A stretch of DNA of 64,000 bases from Nakamurella multipartita DSM 44233. Its GTDB lineage: Bacteria; Actinomycetota; Actinomycetes; Mycobacteriales; Nakamurellaceae. The notes under the pieces were generated by a model that did no database searches, had not been told where the DNA came from, and saw nothing but the letters and a program-made list of their open reading frames with translations. Shown here in pieces: positions 48,061 through 57,173 of this stretch. Position 1 is the first letter of the stretch; every line of letters begins with the position of its first letter. Position numbers and translations under genes: made by a program. The stretch is from the NCBI RefSeq assembly GCF_000024365.1, contig NC_013235.1:4154001-4218000 (forward strand), given 5' to 3'.

Positions 48061-50456
48061 CCGCGCAGGCCCCCGCCCACCCGCCGGACGCGTCGACCGC
48101 GACCCGCTCGCCCGGCTGGGTCGCGAACCTGCGCCTGGCCGCCGCGCTGCTGGTCGCCGCCGGCCGCGCCGGCCGGCTGCGCTGGCTGCTGGTCACGATC
48201 GGCCTGGCGTTGTGCACCCTGGTGCTGCTCCTGGCCGCATCGATCGGGCCGGCCCTGGACAGCCGGGACGGCCGCGCGGCAGCGCTGTCTGCGACCTCCG
48301 CACCGCTCGACACCACCGATGCCTCCGTCGATGTCGCGCGGCTCGCGCCCACGTGGTTCCAGGTCACCGAGACGGCATCGGTCTACCGCGGGGACCGGGT
48401 GCAGGTCAGCGAGCTGACCGCGCTCGACCCCGCCGTCGCCGCGCCCCCGCCCGGGGTGGACCGCTTCCCCAGGCCGGGTGAGGTCGTCGTCTCCCCCGCC
48501 CTGGCCGACCTGCTGGCCGGACCGGAAGGCGACGGGTTCCGGCCCCGGCTCGGTGGGGACACCGTCGTCGGCACCATCGCCGACGACGGGCTGCTCGCCC
48601 CCGACGAGCTGCGGCTGTACCGAGGGGTGGCCGCGGACCCGTCGGGCTGGGCGGTCTACCGGATCGCCGAAGGATGGGGTGGTGGCTACGTCCCCACCAC
48701 CGGGATGGGTGGATCCGGCGTGAGCCTGGTCGCCGTCCTGTTGACCGCTGGGGTCACCATCGTGATCGTCCCGCTGCTGCTGTTCGTCGCGCTGATGTCC
48801 CGGGTCGGTTCACCGGCGCGCGACCGGCGGGACGCCGGCCTGCGCCTGCTCGGGGCGACCACCGGGCAGCTGCGGGTCGTCACCGTCGTCGAGACCGGCA
48901 CCGCGGCGCTGGCCGGGCTGCTCGTCGGCGGGGCGGCCTTCCTGCTGGCCCGGCCGGCGGCGCCGTTCGTCGCGGTCGGCTCGACCGGCTTCTTCCCGGA
49001 CGATCTCCGGCCGTCCGCGGGCGCCCTGGTCGCGATCGGGCTGGCCGTGCCGGTCCTGGCCGTCGGGTCGGTGCTGGCCGTACGCCGGCCCGACCCGATC
49101 GGCGTGGTCCGCCAGCAGAGCCCGCCCCGACCGCCGCGCCGCCTGTGGTGGCGGCTGTTGTTTCCGGTGCTCGGGGGCCTGCTGCTGTGGTCGCTGGGGC
49201 AGGCTCAGTTCGGCCCGCTGCCCGCTCTGGGCGCCGGCATCGTGGCCCTGCTGGTGAGCGCGGCGGTGCTGCTGCCCTGGGTGCTGGAACGTCTGGCCCG
49301 ACTGCTGCCCGACGGCCCGCCGGCCTGGCAGCTGGCGGTAGGACGGCTGCGGCTCGATCCGGGCACACCGGCCCGGGTGGTCGCCGGGCTGTCGGTGGTG
49401 CTGGCCGGGGCGATCGCGCTGCAGCCGCTGCTGGCCGCCGGTGACCGGCTCGACCGTGAGGGAGAGGTCGCCTACCAGGTGCAACTGGCCGACGTCCCGA
49501 CCAGCGAGATGGAGCGGGTCGTCGACCTGCTTCACGATCGGCTCGGGCCGGCCGCCGACATTCGCGGTGGTGCCCTGGTCACCGGCACGGTCGTCGCGCC
49601 GACGAATCCCTCGGCATTTCCCTCGACTTCGCCGCCAAGTCCGTACGTCGATCTGCGGCTGGCCCCCTGCGGCGCGCTCGGGGTCGCCTGCACGGACGGC
49701 ATGGTCTTCGCCGTCAGCGATGCGGGCCGGGCCGGGCCGCCGGCCGGGTCGGTGGTGGCGATCTCGGTTCCGCTCACCAGCGGTGACAGCCGGTCGATCA
49801 CGTTCAACTGGACGGTGCCCGAACCCACCGCCACCATCAGCCTGCCCGACCGCTACGAGGCCGCTCTGGTCGTCACTCCGGGAGCGCTCGGCCCGGCCGT
49901 CGACGGGCTGCTGGCCAGCAGCCCGGCCCGCTTCTCGGTGACCGGCGTCCAGGCCTCGGCCGAGATGGCCGACACCCTGCGGGCCGACCTGGCCGACCTG
50001 GGCTCGGCGGTCGAGATTCGCGCGGCCGGCGAACCGGCCGATCTGGGCCTGCGGAGCGTGCTGTCCCCGACCGCACGATCCGGGCTGATCATCGGCGCGC
50101 TGCTCACCCTGGTCGTCGCCGTCGTCGGGTTGATCGTCACCGCGATCGAGCAGGGACAGCAGCGACGCCGGCCACTCACCCTGGCCGTTGCCGCCGGTAT
50201 CCCCCGCGGCGTGCTGGCCCGGTCGATGCTGATCGGCGCGGCGCTCCCGATCACGGTCGGGGTATCGCTCGCCGTGCCCAGCGGGTGGCTGCTCGTCACG
50301 TTGCTCGGTCCGATGCTGGACATACCGATAGCCCTGGACTGGGCCACGGTCGCGGTGTACTCGGCCGCCGCCCTGGGCCTGGTCACGCTGCTGGCCGGGG
50401 CGAGCACGCTGGCCCTGCCCGCCCTCACCCGCCCGACCGATCTGCGGACCGGCTAA
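48057..50456 (+). CDS. FtsX-like ABC transporter permease
   Basis: A 799-residue membrane protein with helices at about 40-62, three in the first FtsX-type unit (about 222-250, 275-305, 325-350), a middle pair (about 365-420) and three at the C-terminus (about 675-790). Large extracytoplasmic segments lie at about 70-215 and 470-670. This is the architecture of actinobacterial FtsX-like exporters paired with a LolD-type ATPase. The transported substrate is unknown; control by PadR suggests a toxic small molecule or antibiotic. Its end is 77 bp from a convergent HNH gene. Confidence 0.9.
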   Translation: MTAQAPAHPPDASTATRSPGWVANLRLAAALLVAAGRAGRLRWLLVTIGLALCTLVLLLAASIGPALDSRDGRAAALSATSAPLDTTDASVDVARLAPTWFQVTETASVYRGDRVQVSELTALDPAVAAPPPGVDRFPRPGEVVVSPALADLLAGPEGDGFRPRLGGDTVVGTIADDGLLAPDELRLYRGVAADPSGWAVYRIAEGWGGGYVPTTGMGGSGVSLVAVLLTAGVTIVIVPLLLFVALMSRVGSPARDRRDAGLRLLGATTGQLRVVTVVETGTAALAGLLVGGAAFLLARPAAPFVAVGSTGFFPDDLRPSAGALVAIGLAVPVLAVGSVLAVRRPDPIGVVRQQSPPRPPRRLWWRLLFPVLGGLLLWSLGQAQFGPLPALGAGIVALLVSAAVLLPWVLERLARLLPDGPPAWQLAVGRLRLDPGTPARVVAGLSVVLAGAIALQPLLAAGDRLDREGEVAYQVQLADVPTSEMERVVDLLHDRLGPAADIRGGALVTGTVVAPTNPSAFPSTSPPSPYVDLRLAPCGALGVACTDGMVFAVSDAGRAGPPAGSVVAISVPLTSGDSRSITFNWTVPEPTATISLPDRYEAALVVTPGALGPAVDGLLASSPARFSVTGVQASAEMADTLRADLADLGSAVEIRAAGEPADLGLRSVLSPTARSGLIIGALLTLVVAVVGLIVTAIEQGQQRRRPLTLAVAAGIPRGVLARSMLIGAALPITVGVSLAVPSGWLLVTLLGPMLDIPIALDWATVAVYSAAALGLVTLLAGASTLALPALTRPTDLRTG

Positions 50457-50479
50457 CCGATCGCGCACCCGCGCCCAGC

Positions 50480-50533
50480 ACGGGAAGGCCCCGAGCGGAA
50501 AGGTCCAGAGCGAGAAGGTTCAGAGCGGAAGGT
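50480..50533. repeat. Short imperfect direct repeats between convergent genes
   Basis: Variants of GAGCGGAAGGTTCAGA occur three to four times in 50493-50538, spaced 14-16 bp. No hairpin terminator is visible here. Confidence 0.5.
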
Positions 50534-52072
50534 TCAGAAGGGCGGCGGGTCAGGGTCTTCGGGAGGTGGCGGGGGCGGGCGGTCCTCGGGGGCGGGTGCC
50601 CACAGACGGGTGTTCGGCCGCTCGTAGGTGCGCTCCAGCGGGGTCGTCCACGCGTAGCCGGTGGCAGTTCGGACGAGCCGGAAGCCGCCGCCGTCCTTGG
50701 CCCGATGGTGGTGCTTGCAGGCCGGGGCCAGGTTCGCGGCGCTGGTCGACCCGCCGGTGACTCGGCCCGGGCGAAACGGCTCGGTGTGGTCGAGTTCGCA
50801 GCGCCAGGCGGATTGACGGCACCCGGGCATGACACAGGTCAGGTCCCGCGCCAGGACGTGGTCGGCGAGCGCGACGGGCGGCTCGTAGGTGGTTCGACCG
50901 TGGTCGAGCAGGGTCCCGGACAGCGGGTCGCAGACCAGACGGCGCAAGGTCGCATCGGCGGCGATCTGCCGGGCCTGGACCGGGGTGATCGGCCCGTACC
51001 CGGCCAGTGTGGCCATGTCACCGGTGGGCGGACCCGGCAGCAGCGCGGTCAACGGCATGGTGACGTGCACGTGCGGCCGGCGCCGCTGCTGCGTCGGCAA
51101 TGGTTGCTCACGCCACCTCCCGTGGTCCAGGACGTCCGCGCACACATCGACCAGCGCATCGACCCTCCGGTTGTCGGCGGTCCGCTCGTCGTCGGGCGTC
51201 GCGGACGCCTCGCCCATCGCGGTGAGGGCGGTGTGGATGGTGGCGATGTCCTGCAGTGTGGAGAACACCTTCAGCGTGCCCATACCGTCGGTGAGGTGAT
51301 GCCGTGTAATGCTTCGCCGGCCTCGGGCCCGGTCGTGACGATCGTCGGCACCGAGGGGATCACGGCGAATGACCGCCGCCGCGATCAGCTCGTGCACCTG
51401 GGGCATGGTGCTGTGCGGCAGCTCGGGCAGCACGTCCCGTTCCACCTGGCGGGCGACGTCCGGGGTGACGTCGCCGGTGCCCTGGTGCACGGCCCGGGCC
51501 TTGCGGTCGCTGATGTCGCCGGCGTGCAGGGCCGCAAACGTCGCGGGTAGCCGGGTGGTGAACGCCTCGGCCTCGTCCAGCCTGCGGGTGGCGGTACTCT
51601 CCGCGACGCCCAGCGCCAGGGCGATCTCGGTGGACAGGAATTCGCGCAACCCCGGGTAGTTGCGGGACAGTTCGGCGAGGTCGGCGACCTGGCCGCCCTG
51701 CAGGTGGGCGATCAGGCGTTCCCGGGCCTGGATGGAATCGACGAGCACATTCGCCCACAGCCGGTCCTGATCCGGCAGCGCCAGCTCCTGGTCGGGGCGG
51801 GCGGGCCGGTGCTGCAAGAACTGGGCCAACGCGCCGCCGGCCGCGGTGGTCGCGATGCGATGCCGGTACTCGGCCAGATGCCGGACCGCGTCGTCCGCGG
51901 TCCGGGGGGCCAGCCCCTGATGGACGGCGTATTTCGATGCCCGGCGCGGTCCGTCCGAAGGATGCCGCACGGTCCGGTCCGGCGTCCACAGCTCACCGGG
52001 CAGCGGTGGCGCCGGCGGGGTGGAGCGCCAGACCAGGGCCCGATCCCCGTTCCGTCGCTCCGAGACGAACAT
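50534..52072 (-). CDS. DUF222 / HNH endonuclease domain protein (13E12 repeat family)
   Basis: A 512-residue protein with a DUF222 helical domain (about 80-340) and a C-terminal HNH nuclease motif (about 410-470): C-E-L-D-H-T-E-P-F, then N-L-A-P-A-C-K-H-H-H. The catalytic His and the zinc Cys/His are present. The family is abundant in actinobacteria (REP13E12 in mycobacteria) and is often linked to mobile elements, though no element ends are visible here. The tail is Pro/Glu/Asp-rich. The ATG at 52072 is chosen over one at 52099 because a good promoter directs transcription right to it. Confidence 0.9.
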   Translation of the reverse strand: MFVSERRNGDRALVWRSTPPAPPLPGELWTPDRTVRHPSDGPRRASKYAVHQGLAPRTADDAVRHLAEYRHRIATTAAGGALAQFLQHRPARPDQELALPDQDRLWANVLVDSIQARERLIAHLQGGQVADLAELSRNYPGLREFLSTEIALALGVAESTATRRLDEAEAFTTRLPATFAALHAGDISDRKARAVHQGTGDVTPDVARQVERDVLPELPHSTMPQVHELIAAAVIRRDPLGADDRHDRARGRRSITRHHLTDGMGTLKVFSTLQDIATIHTALTAMGEASATPDDERTADNRRVDALVDVCADVLDHGRWREQPLPTQQRRRPHVHVTMPLTALLPGPPTGDMATLAGYGPITPVQARQIAADATLRRLVCDPLSGTLLDHGRTTYEPPVALADHVLARDLTCVMPGCRQSAWRCELDHTEPFRPGRVTGGSTSAANLAPACKHHHRAKDGGGFRLVRTATGYAWTTPLERTYERPNTRLWAPAPEDRPPPPPPEDPDPPPF

Positions 52073-52077
52073 GCCTG

Positions 52078-52106
52078 ATCGTAGCAGTTTATAGCACATA
52101 TGTCCA
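52078..52106 (-). promoter_or_regulatory. Promoter of the DUF222/HNH gene, leaderless
   Basis: TGGACA (52106-52101) and TACGAT (52083-52078) with 17-nt spacing on the minus strand. The -10 ends five bases before ATG 52072, so the message likely starts at the AUG. Confidence 0.65.
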
Positions 52107-52113
52107 GAACCAT

Positions 52114-53310
52114 TCAGGCCCGCTCCCCGACGATTCGCAGCCATCGCAGCACCGCGACCAGGGCCGCCAACGCGCCCAGCACGAGCAGCGGGACGGTGGG
52201 GCCGGCCACCGGATCGAGCGCGGCCAGCACCACCGGGACGGCGAAGCCGCTGTAGGTGGCCAGGTAGAACACGCCGGTCAGGCTGCCGCGGGCGGCCGGC
52301 GGCGCCCAGCGCTCCAGGTCCAGCAGGCCGGCCCGCAGGCACAGCCCGTACCCGGTGCCCAGCAGCAGGAACGCCACCGCGACCAGCACCAGGCCGGGCT
52401 GGGCGCCACCGATGGCCGCGAGGACCAATCCGGCCGCGGCGGCGACCGCACCGAGCACGCCCGCGCCGGGACCGACGTTGCGCCGGCGGGCGATCGTCTG
52501 GACGACCACCCCGGTGCCCAGTACCACTCCGGCGGCGATCCCGGCCAGCAACGGTCCCCCGGATCCGGCCGGCAATCGGGACGGCAGGGTGACCACCCCG
52601 ACCGTGGCCCCGGCGAACACCCACGGCGCGACCGGCAAGGCCCAGGCCAGGGCGGTGCCGGCGGAGCGCCGCCGGTCGGGCACCCAAGGGGTCCGGCCGG
52701 CCGTCGACACCGCGTGCGGCGGCGGGTGCGGCGGCCGGCCCGGGACCAGGGCGGCGGCCGCCACCGCGGCCACCGAGAGCACCGCGCTGAGCACGAACGG
52801 GACGACCAGCGGCGCCGGCGCGAACTCGGCCAGCACCCCGGAAACCACCGGGCCGGTGGCGAAGCCCAGCGTCAGGAACACCCCGGCCCGGGTGACCCCG
52901 GCCGCCCCACCGAGGTCGGCGGCCCAGGCGGTGCCGGCGCTGAACGTCGCGCCGGCCCCGGCGCCGACCACCAGCCGGCCCACGACCAGCCCGGTCGGGT
53001 CGTGCCAGAACAACAGGATCAGCGTGCCGATCGCGGCCAGCAGCGCCCCGGGCACGGCCACGGCACGGCGCCCGAACCGGTCCGAGGCCGAGCCGCCGAG
53101 CAGCAGACCCGGCAACAGCCCGACGGCGTACAGCCCGTACAGGCCGGCCACCAGCGCGGCGGACAGGTTCTGCGACGTGCGCAGCACCGGCAGCAGCGCG
53201 GCAAAATGGTTGGCCGCCCAGCCGGTGGCCAGCAGCAGGGCCAGCACCGCCGACAGCCCGGCTCCGGGTCGGCGCCGATCGACCGGGCGCCGGGCAGGGT
53301 CGGACGGCAC
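52114..53310 (-). CDS. MFS transporter
   Basis: A 398-residue membrane protein with 12 predicted helices. Motif A-like G-G-S-A-S-D-R-F-G-R-R lies after helix 2, near residue 78. The central loop (about 190-215) is Pro/His-rich. It resembles small drug or sugar exporters of the major facilitator superfamily, with no clear substrate. The GTG at 53310 has GGAGGAAGC just upstream. Confidence 0.86.
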   Translation of the reverse strand: MPSDPARRPVDRRRPGAGLSAVLALLLATGWAANHFAALLPVLRTSQNLSAALVAGLYGLYAVGLLPGLLLGGSASDRFGRRAVAVPGALLAAIGTLILLFWHDPTGLVVGRLVVGAGAGATFSAGTAWAADLGGAAGVTRAGVFLTLGFATGPVVSGVLAEFAPAPLVVPFVLSAVLSVAAVAAAALVPGRPPHPPPHAVSTAGRTPWVPDRRRSAGTALAWALPVAPWVFAGATVGVVTLPSRLPAGSGGPLLAGIAAGVVLGTGVVVQTIARRRNVGPGAGVLGAVAAAAGLVLAAIGGAQPGLVLVAVAFLLLGTGYGLCLRAGLLDLERWAPPAARGSLTGVFYLATYSGFAVPVVLAALDPVAGPTVPLLVLGALAALVAVLRWLRIVGERA

Positions 53311-53448
53311 GCTTCCTCCGGGATCGTGGGCGCGGTCGGGTGACGAGCCGGGAACGGTGGGCCGGCGTCGGCCACAGGGTAGTCAGTCGCGGCGAGCCGC
53401 CGGGCGCCGGTCGGTTTGACCGATCCGGCCGGCGGGGACCATCACGCC

Positions 53449-53799
53449 ATGGCCACCTATTCGGTCAATCCCGCCGCCGTTGCCCGCGCCCGCGCCCTGA
53501 TCGACGCCCGGCAGTACGTCCTGGACAGCGATTGGGGGGCCGCGCAACCCCGGGCCGACGCCGAGAACGACTACCTCGAGCGGCATTCCTGGGACGAGTA
53601 CGCCGCCTGGCACCTGGGCCTGACCGACGGCGCGAACGAGCAGACCAAGGCCCGCTACGCCTTCGTCTACGGCGACTTCCGCCGGGTGCACCGGACCGGG
53701 CTGATCGCCTGCGTCTACCGGGCCGCCGAATGGCGGCACAAGCAGGTGGAACTGGCCGCGCACGAGCTGCTGCAGTACCTGGACGGGCATTCCGGCTGA
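53449..53799 (+). CDS. Conserved hypothetical protein, 116 residues
   Basis: A soluble protein with several charged and aromatic motifs: S-D-W-G-A-A-Q-P, E-R-H-S-W-D-E-Y-A-A-W-H-L, and F-V-Y-G-D-F-R-R-V-H-R. No signal peptide or membrane segment. This pattern occurs in uncharacterised actinobacterial proteins; I cannot name a function. The ATG at 53449 lacks a clear Shine-Dalgarno. Confidence 0.7.
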   Translation: MATYSVNPAAVARARALIDARQYVLDSDWGAAQPRADAENDYLERHSWDEYAAWHLGLTDGANEQTKARYAFVYGDFRRVHRTGLIACVYRAAEWRHKQVELAAHELLQYLDGHSG

Positions 53800-53918
53800 T
53801 CATCGGCCGCTGGATTCCGGACGTGATCACGGGACTTTCGGCCGTGCCGGGCGCGATCCGCCGTCCCTAGCCTGAGGGTGATGCCGAGCGGCATCCGTGC
53901 CACGAGGAAGGCCCCGCC

Positions 53919-54524
53919 ATGCGCGCCCGGGACATCATGACCAGGAACGTCCTGTCCGTCGAACCCACGGTCCCGGTGGCCAAGGCCGCCGCGATGCTGG
54001 CCAAGCGCGGCTACAGCGCGCTGCCCGTCGTCGACCGCTCCGGCGATCTCATCGGCATCGTCACCGAGGCCGACCTGATCGGGAACCGGTTCCCGTTCAC
54101 CGAGGCGGCCGCCGAGGCCGGCGCCGCGACCGGCCCGGCGGCCACCGTGGCCGAGGTGATGACCAGCCCGGTGGTCGGCGTCAGCCACGACACCGACGTC
54201 TCCATCGTCGCCCGGGAGATGCTGGTCGACCGGCGCCGAAGCCTGCCGATCGTGGACGGGTCGGCCCTGGTCGGGGTGATCACCCGGCGCGACATCGTGC
54301 GCGCCCTGGCCCGTTCCGACGAGGAGATCGCCTCCGACGTCCGCGCCAAGCTGGGCGTCATCGGGGGTCTGACCCGCTGGTCGGCCCAGGTCGGCAACGG
54401 CGATGTGGTCCTGCACGATCGCTACCGCGAAGCCTCGGATCGCGACATCGCCCGCGCCCTCGTCGAATCGGTGCCCGGCGTCATCTCGGTGACGATCCGG
54501 ACGCCGGACGACGAGAACGCCTGA
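53919..54524 (+). CDS. CBS domain pair with C-terminal BON domain
   Basis: A 201-residue protein. Two CBS motifs (about 1-60 and 77-135) bind adenine nucleotides in other proteins; visible are D-I-M-T-R-N-V-L-S-V and V-M-T-S-P-V-V-G-V. The BON domain (about 140-200) has the D-G-D/V-V-L-H-D and V-P-G-V-I-S-V turn. CBS-BON proteins are common in actinobacteria and may sense energy state or bind membranes. The ATG at 53919 follows GAGGAAGG. Confidence 0.88.
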   Translation: MRARDIMTRNVLSVEPTVPVAKAAAMLAKRGYSALPVVDRSGDLIGIVTEADLIGNRFPFTEAAAEAGAATGPAATVAEVMTSPVVGVSHDTDVSIVAREMLVDRRRSLPIVDGSALVGVITRRDIVRALARSDEEIASDVRAKLGVIGGLTRWSAQVGNGDVVLHDRYREASDRDIARALVESVPGVISVTIRTPDDENA

Positions 54525-54601
54525 GCGCACCGACCGCTCGAATCGTCCACCGCACCGCACCATCCGCCGCTTGACCACCCACCGATAGGGGTCCGCCCAC
54601 C

Positions 54602-55228
54602 ATGGCCGTCGACGTCGCACCCAGACCCACCACCCGGGCCGCCGCCGGGATCTCGGCCGCCGACCCGGGGCTCATCGGCCTGCTCGGGTTCGTGCTGGCC
54701 ACCCTGACCGCCCAACTGGAGCACCTGGGCGTGCAGAACGAGGGACCCGTGTTCTGGGTCGGCGCCGTCTTCGGCGGCGTGGTCCAGGTGACCGCCGGGA
54801 TGCTGTCCTACTTCAAGGGGGACAACTTCCATTTCGTCGTCTACAACGCATTCGGCTGGTACTGGATCGTGGTTCCCGGTTTCCTGCTCGGCCAGGAGGT
54901 CGGCATCTTCCAGGTCACCGGTCCGGCCCGGGGCGTGTTCGCCCTCGTCTTCGCCTTTCTCGCCCTGGCTTTCGCACCGGCCGGGGCGGTGCACAACTCC
55001 GTGCTGCCGGTGACCCTGCTGTGCGTGGCCGCCGGCCTGGGCTGCCAATCGATGGGCGCCTTCGCCGATTCGGCCCTGATGGGCACCACCGGAGCGATCA
55101 TCCTGCTGGTGGCCTCCGCGCTGGCCGCCTACATGCTGGTGGAGAAGTTCTACTGGCTGACCCTGGGCCGGCGGGTGGTCCCGCTCGGGCCGCCGTGGAT
55201 CGCCGGGAGCGACGACCGCGAGCCGTAA
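54602..55228 (+). CDS. GPR1/FUN34/YaaH (SatP-like) acetate/succinate transporter
   Basis: A 208-residue protein with six predicted membrane helices. The conserved core Q-V-T-A-G-M-L-S-Y-F-K-G-D-N-F and F-G-W-Y-W identify the AceTr family, which moves acetate or succinate. The usual N-terminal N-P-A-P-L-G-L motif is changed to D-P-G-L-I-G-L, so selectivity may differ. It follows the CBS-BON gene by 77 bp on the same strand. Confidence 0.85.
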   Translation: MAVDVAPRPTTRAAAGISAADPGLIGLLGFVLATLTAQLEHLGVQNEGPVFWVGAVFGGVVQVTAGMLSYFKGDNFHFVVYNAFGWYWIVVPGFLLGQEVGIFQVTGPARGVFALVFAFLALAFAPAGAVHNSVLPVTLLCVAAGLGCQSMGAFADSALMGTTGAIILLVASALAAYMLVEKFYWLTLGRRVVPLGPPWIAGSDDREP

Positions 55229-55259
55229 GCCCACAGCGGAGAAGCCTTGAAGGCCGTTG

Positions 55260-55289
55260 TATCGCGATATATCGTCGACGTATCGCGAC
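55260..55289 (+). promoter_or_regulatory. PadR-type operator upstream of the second padR gene
   Basis: TATCGCGATA (55260-55269) is a perfect palindrome, and TATCGCGA recurs at 55281, 21 bp on, around a CGTCGACG palindrome (55273-55280). Such TATCG-rich sites precede autoregulated PadR genes in actinobacteria. Confidence 0.7.
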
Positions 55290-55319
55290 CGATCTTCGGA
55301 CTACTCCACTGGAGGGACG

Positions 55320-56111
55320 ATGACATCTTCCGCCTGCGGTTCGTCGGGTGCCTGGGATCTGCCCGGCATGCTGCGAAAAGCGTTGATGGACACCGGATTG
55401 GGCGGGCCGGGGGGACCGTTCGGGCCGCCCGGTGCGGCCCGGGAGGGCGGCCCCCGGCCTGGTCCCGGACCCCGAGGACCCGGCCATCGCGGCGGCCCGT
55501 GGGGTGGCGGCCGCAAATGGGATTGGGGTCCTGGCAGCTGGGACCCCTGGTCCGGCGGGCCGGGCGGCGGCCGGGGCTCGCGCGGCCGGGCCGGCCGGGG
55601 CGACGTCCGGTCGGCGGTGCTGGCCCTGCTGGTCGACCAGCCCATGCACGGCTACCAGATCATCCAGGAGATCGAGCGGCGCAGTCACGGGGCCTGGAAG
55701 CCCAGCCCGGGATCGGTGTACCCGACCCTGCAGCAGCTCGAGGACGAGGGCCTGGTCCGGGCCGAGGAACTCGATGGTCGCCGGGTCTACCGGCTGACCG
55801 AGGACGGCCGGCGGGTCACCGCCGAGAAGGCCCAGGAGTTCGCCGGCATGTGGGACGCCTTCGCCCCCCGCGAGGACGACACCCAGATCGGCGACCTGGT
55901 CTTCCAGGTCGGGGCCGCCTTCGTGCACGTGATGCGGACCGGCAACCCGGAGCAGATCGCGCAGGCCCGGAAGGTGTTGGCCCGCACCCGCGGTGACCTG
56001 TACCGGATCCTGGGCGGTCCGGACGGGGACGGCCCGACCGGGGACGGCGCGGACGACGGCGCCCCTGACGCGGGCGCCGACGGGCCCGACCACGAACCGG
56101 GCCGGTCATGA
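55320..56111 (+). CDS. PadR family transcriptional regulator with Gly/Pro-rich N-terminus
   Basis: A 263-residue regulator. Residues 1-98 are low-complexity, rich in Gly, Pro, Arg and Trp, and may be disordered. The PadR winged helix spans about 98-175: V-R-S-A-V-L-A-L-L-V-D-Q-P-M-H-G-Y-Q and S-V-Y-P-T-L-Q-Q-L-E-D-E-G-L-V. The C-terminal tail is acidic and Gly-rich. The ATG at 55320 has GGAGGGA upstream. It overlaps the DUF1707 gene (ATGA). Confidence 0.88.
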   Translation: MTSSACGSSGAWDLPGMLRKALMDTGLGGPGGPFGPPGAAREGGPRPGPGPRGPGHRGGPWGGGRKWDWGPGSWDPWSGGPGGGRGSRGRAGRGDVRSAVLALLVDQPMHGYQIIQEIERRSHGAWKPSPGSVYPTLQQLEDEGLVRAEELDGRRVYRLTEDGRRVTAEKAQEFAGMWDAFAPREDDTQIGDLVFQVGAAFVHVMRTGNPEQIAQARKVLARTRGDLYRILGGPDGDGPTGDGADDGAPDAGADGPDHEPGRS

Positions 56112-56578
56112 CCCAGTCGCCCCGGATGCGGGCCGGCACGAGCGACCGGCAGGCCGCGGTGGACCGGTTGACCACCCACTTCGCCGACGGTCGACTGGAT
56201 GCGGCCGAGTTCGACCAGCGGGTGGCCACCGCCTACGGCAGCACCTACCTCGATGAGCTCACCCCGCTGTTTGCCGACTTGCCGGCCACCCGCCCGGACC
56301 GGCCGCCGTGGGCGACCGACGCCGGGTACCGGTCGGGCCCGGGGCGGGGTCAGCTTCCCGGCGGCGGACCCTGGGGTCCGCGCGGCGCCCGACCCGGACC
56401 CCCGCCGCCGATCCGGCTGGCGGTCTTCGTCCTGCTGATGGTCGCGATCTTCTGGTCGGTCGGTGCCGTCAGCCACGGCTTCTTCCCGTTCCCGCTGCTG
56501 TGGGTGGTCATCGGATTGCTGCTGCTGGGCCGGATGCGACACCGCCGGCACGGCTGGCAGCATCACGGGCATCGGTGA
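56108..56578 (+). CDS. DUF1707 membrane protein
   Basis: A 156-residue protein with an N-terminal DUF1707 domain (about 8-58): M-R-A-G-T-S-D-R-Q-A-A-V-D-R-L and G-R-L-D-A-A-E-F-D-Q-R-V-A-T-A-Y. A Pro/Gly-rich linker and two hydrophobic helices (about 100-140) follow, ending in a His/Arg tail. DUF1707 proteins are actinobacterial and of unknown role. It is coupled to the PadR gene by overlap, so PadR probably controls it. Confidence 0.85.
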   Translation: MTQSPRMRAGTSDRQAAVDRLTTHFADGRLDAAEFDQRVATAYGSTYLDELTPLFADLPATRPDRPPWATDAGYRSGPGRGQLPGGGPWGPRGARPGPPPPIRLAVFVLLMVAIFWSVGAVSHGFFPFPLLWVVIGLLLLGRMRHRRHGWQHHGHR

Positions 56579-56600
56579 TCCGCCCGTCTAGGCTGCCGTC

Positions 56601-57119
56601 ATGGGCATCGCACCGGACACCAAGGACTGGACCTGGGTCATCGAGACCGCTTGCCCCGAATGCGGTTTCGATGCCGCGGGGCTGGCCCTGACCGACGTGC
56701 CGGCGCTGATCCGGACGAATGCGGCGGCCTGGCCGGCGGTCCTGGCCCGGCCCGATGTCCGGATCCGGCCCGCCGCCGACACCTGGTCGGCGCTGGAATA
56801 CGGGTGCCACGTGCGGGACGCGTGCCGGGTCTTCGCCGACCGGCTCACCCTCATGCTGACCCAGGACGACCCGCTGTTCGCGAACTGGGACCAGGACGAG
56901 GCCGCCGAGCAGGGCCGCTACGGCGAGCAGGACCCGGCCCAGGTCGCGGCCGACCTGCAGCGGGCCGCCGACGGCGTCGCGGCGGGTTTCGCCGACGTCC
57001 GGGGTGAGCAGTGGCACCGGACCGGGCGGCGGTCCAACGGCTCGGTCTTCACGGTGCAGACGCTGGCCCGCTACTTCGTCCATGACCCGGTGCACCACCT
57101 GCACGACGTCGCCGGCTGA
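56601..57119 (+). CDS. DinB-like (maleylpyruvate isomerase N-terminal type) protein
   Basis: A 172-residue helical protein. Its start, W-T-W-V-I-E-T-A-C-P-E-C-G-F-D, is found in many actinobacterial DinB/mycothiol-dependent proteins. E-Y-G-C-H-V-R-D supplies the first metal His near residue 75, and V-H-D-P-V-H-H-L at the C-terminus supplies more. Activity is unknown. The ATG at 56601 lacks a strong Shine-Dalgarno. Confidence 0.82.
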   Translation: MGIAPDTKDWTWVIETACPECGFDAAGLALTDVPALIRTNAAAWPAVLARPDVRIRPAADTWSALEYGCHVRDACRVFADRLTLMLTQDDPLFANWDQDEAAEQGRYGEQDPAQVAADLQRAADGVAAGFADVRGEQWHRTGRRSNGSVFTVQTLARYFVHDPVHHLHDVAG

Positions 57120-57173
57120 TCCGCGACCCGGGCCGCTGCGGCCCGGTCCCGGCGGACCGGCGACAATCGCCGG

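Noticed and set aside
50534-52106. Insertion sequence carrying the HNH gene
   Set aside because: No terminal inverted repeats or target duplications could be seen around the gene.
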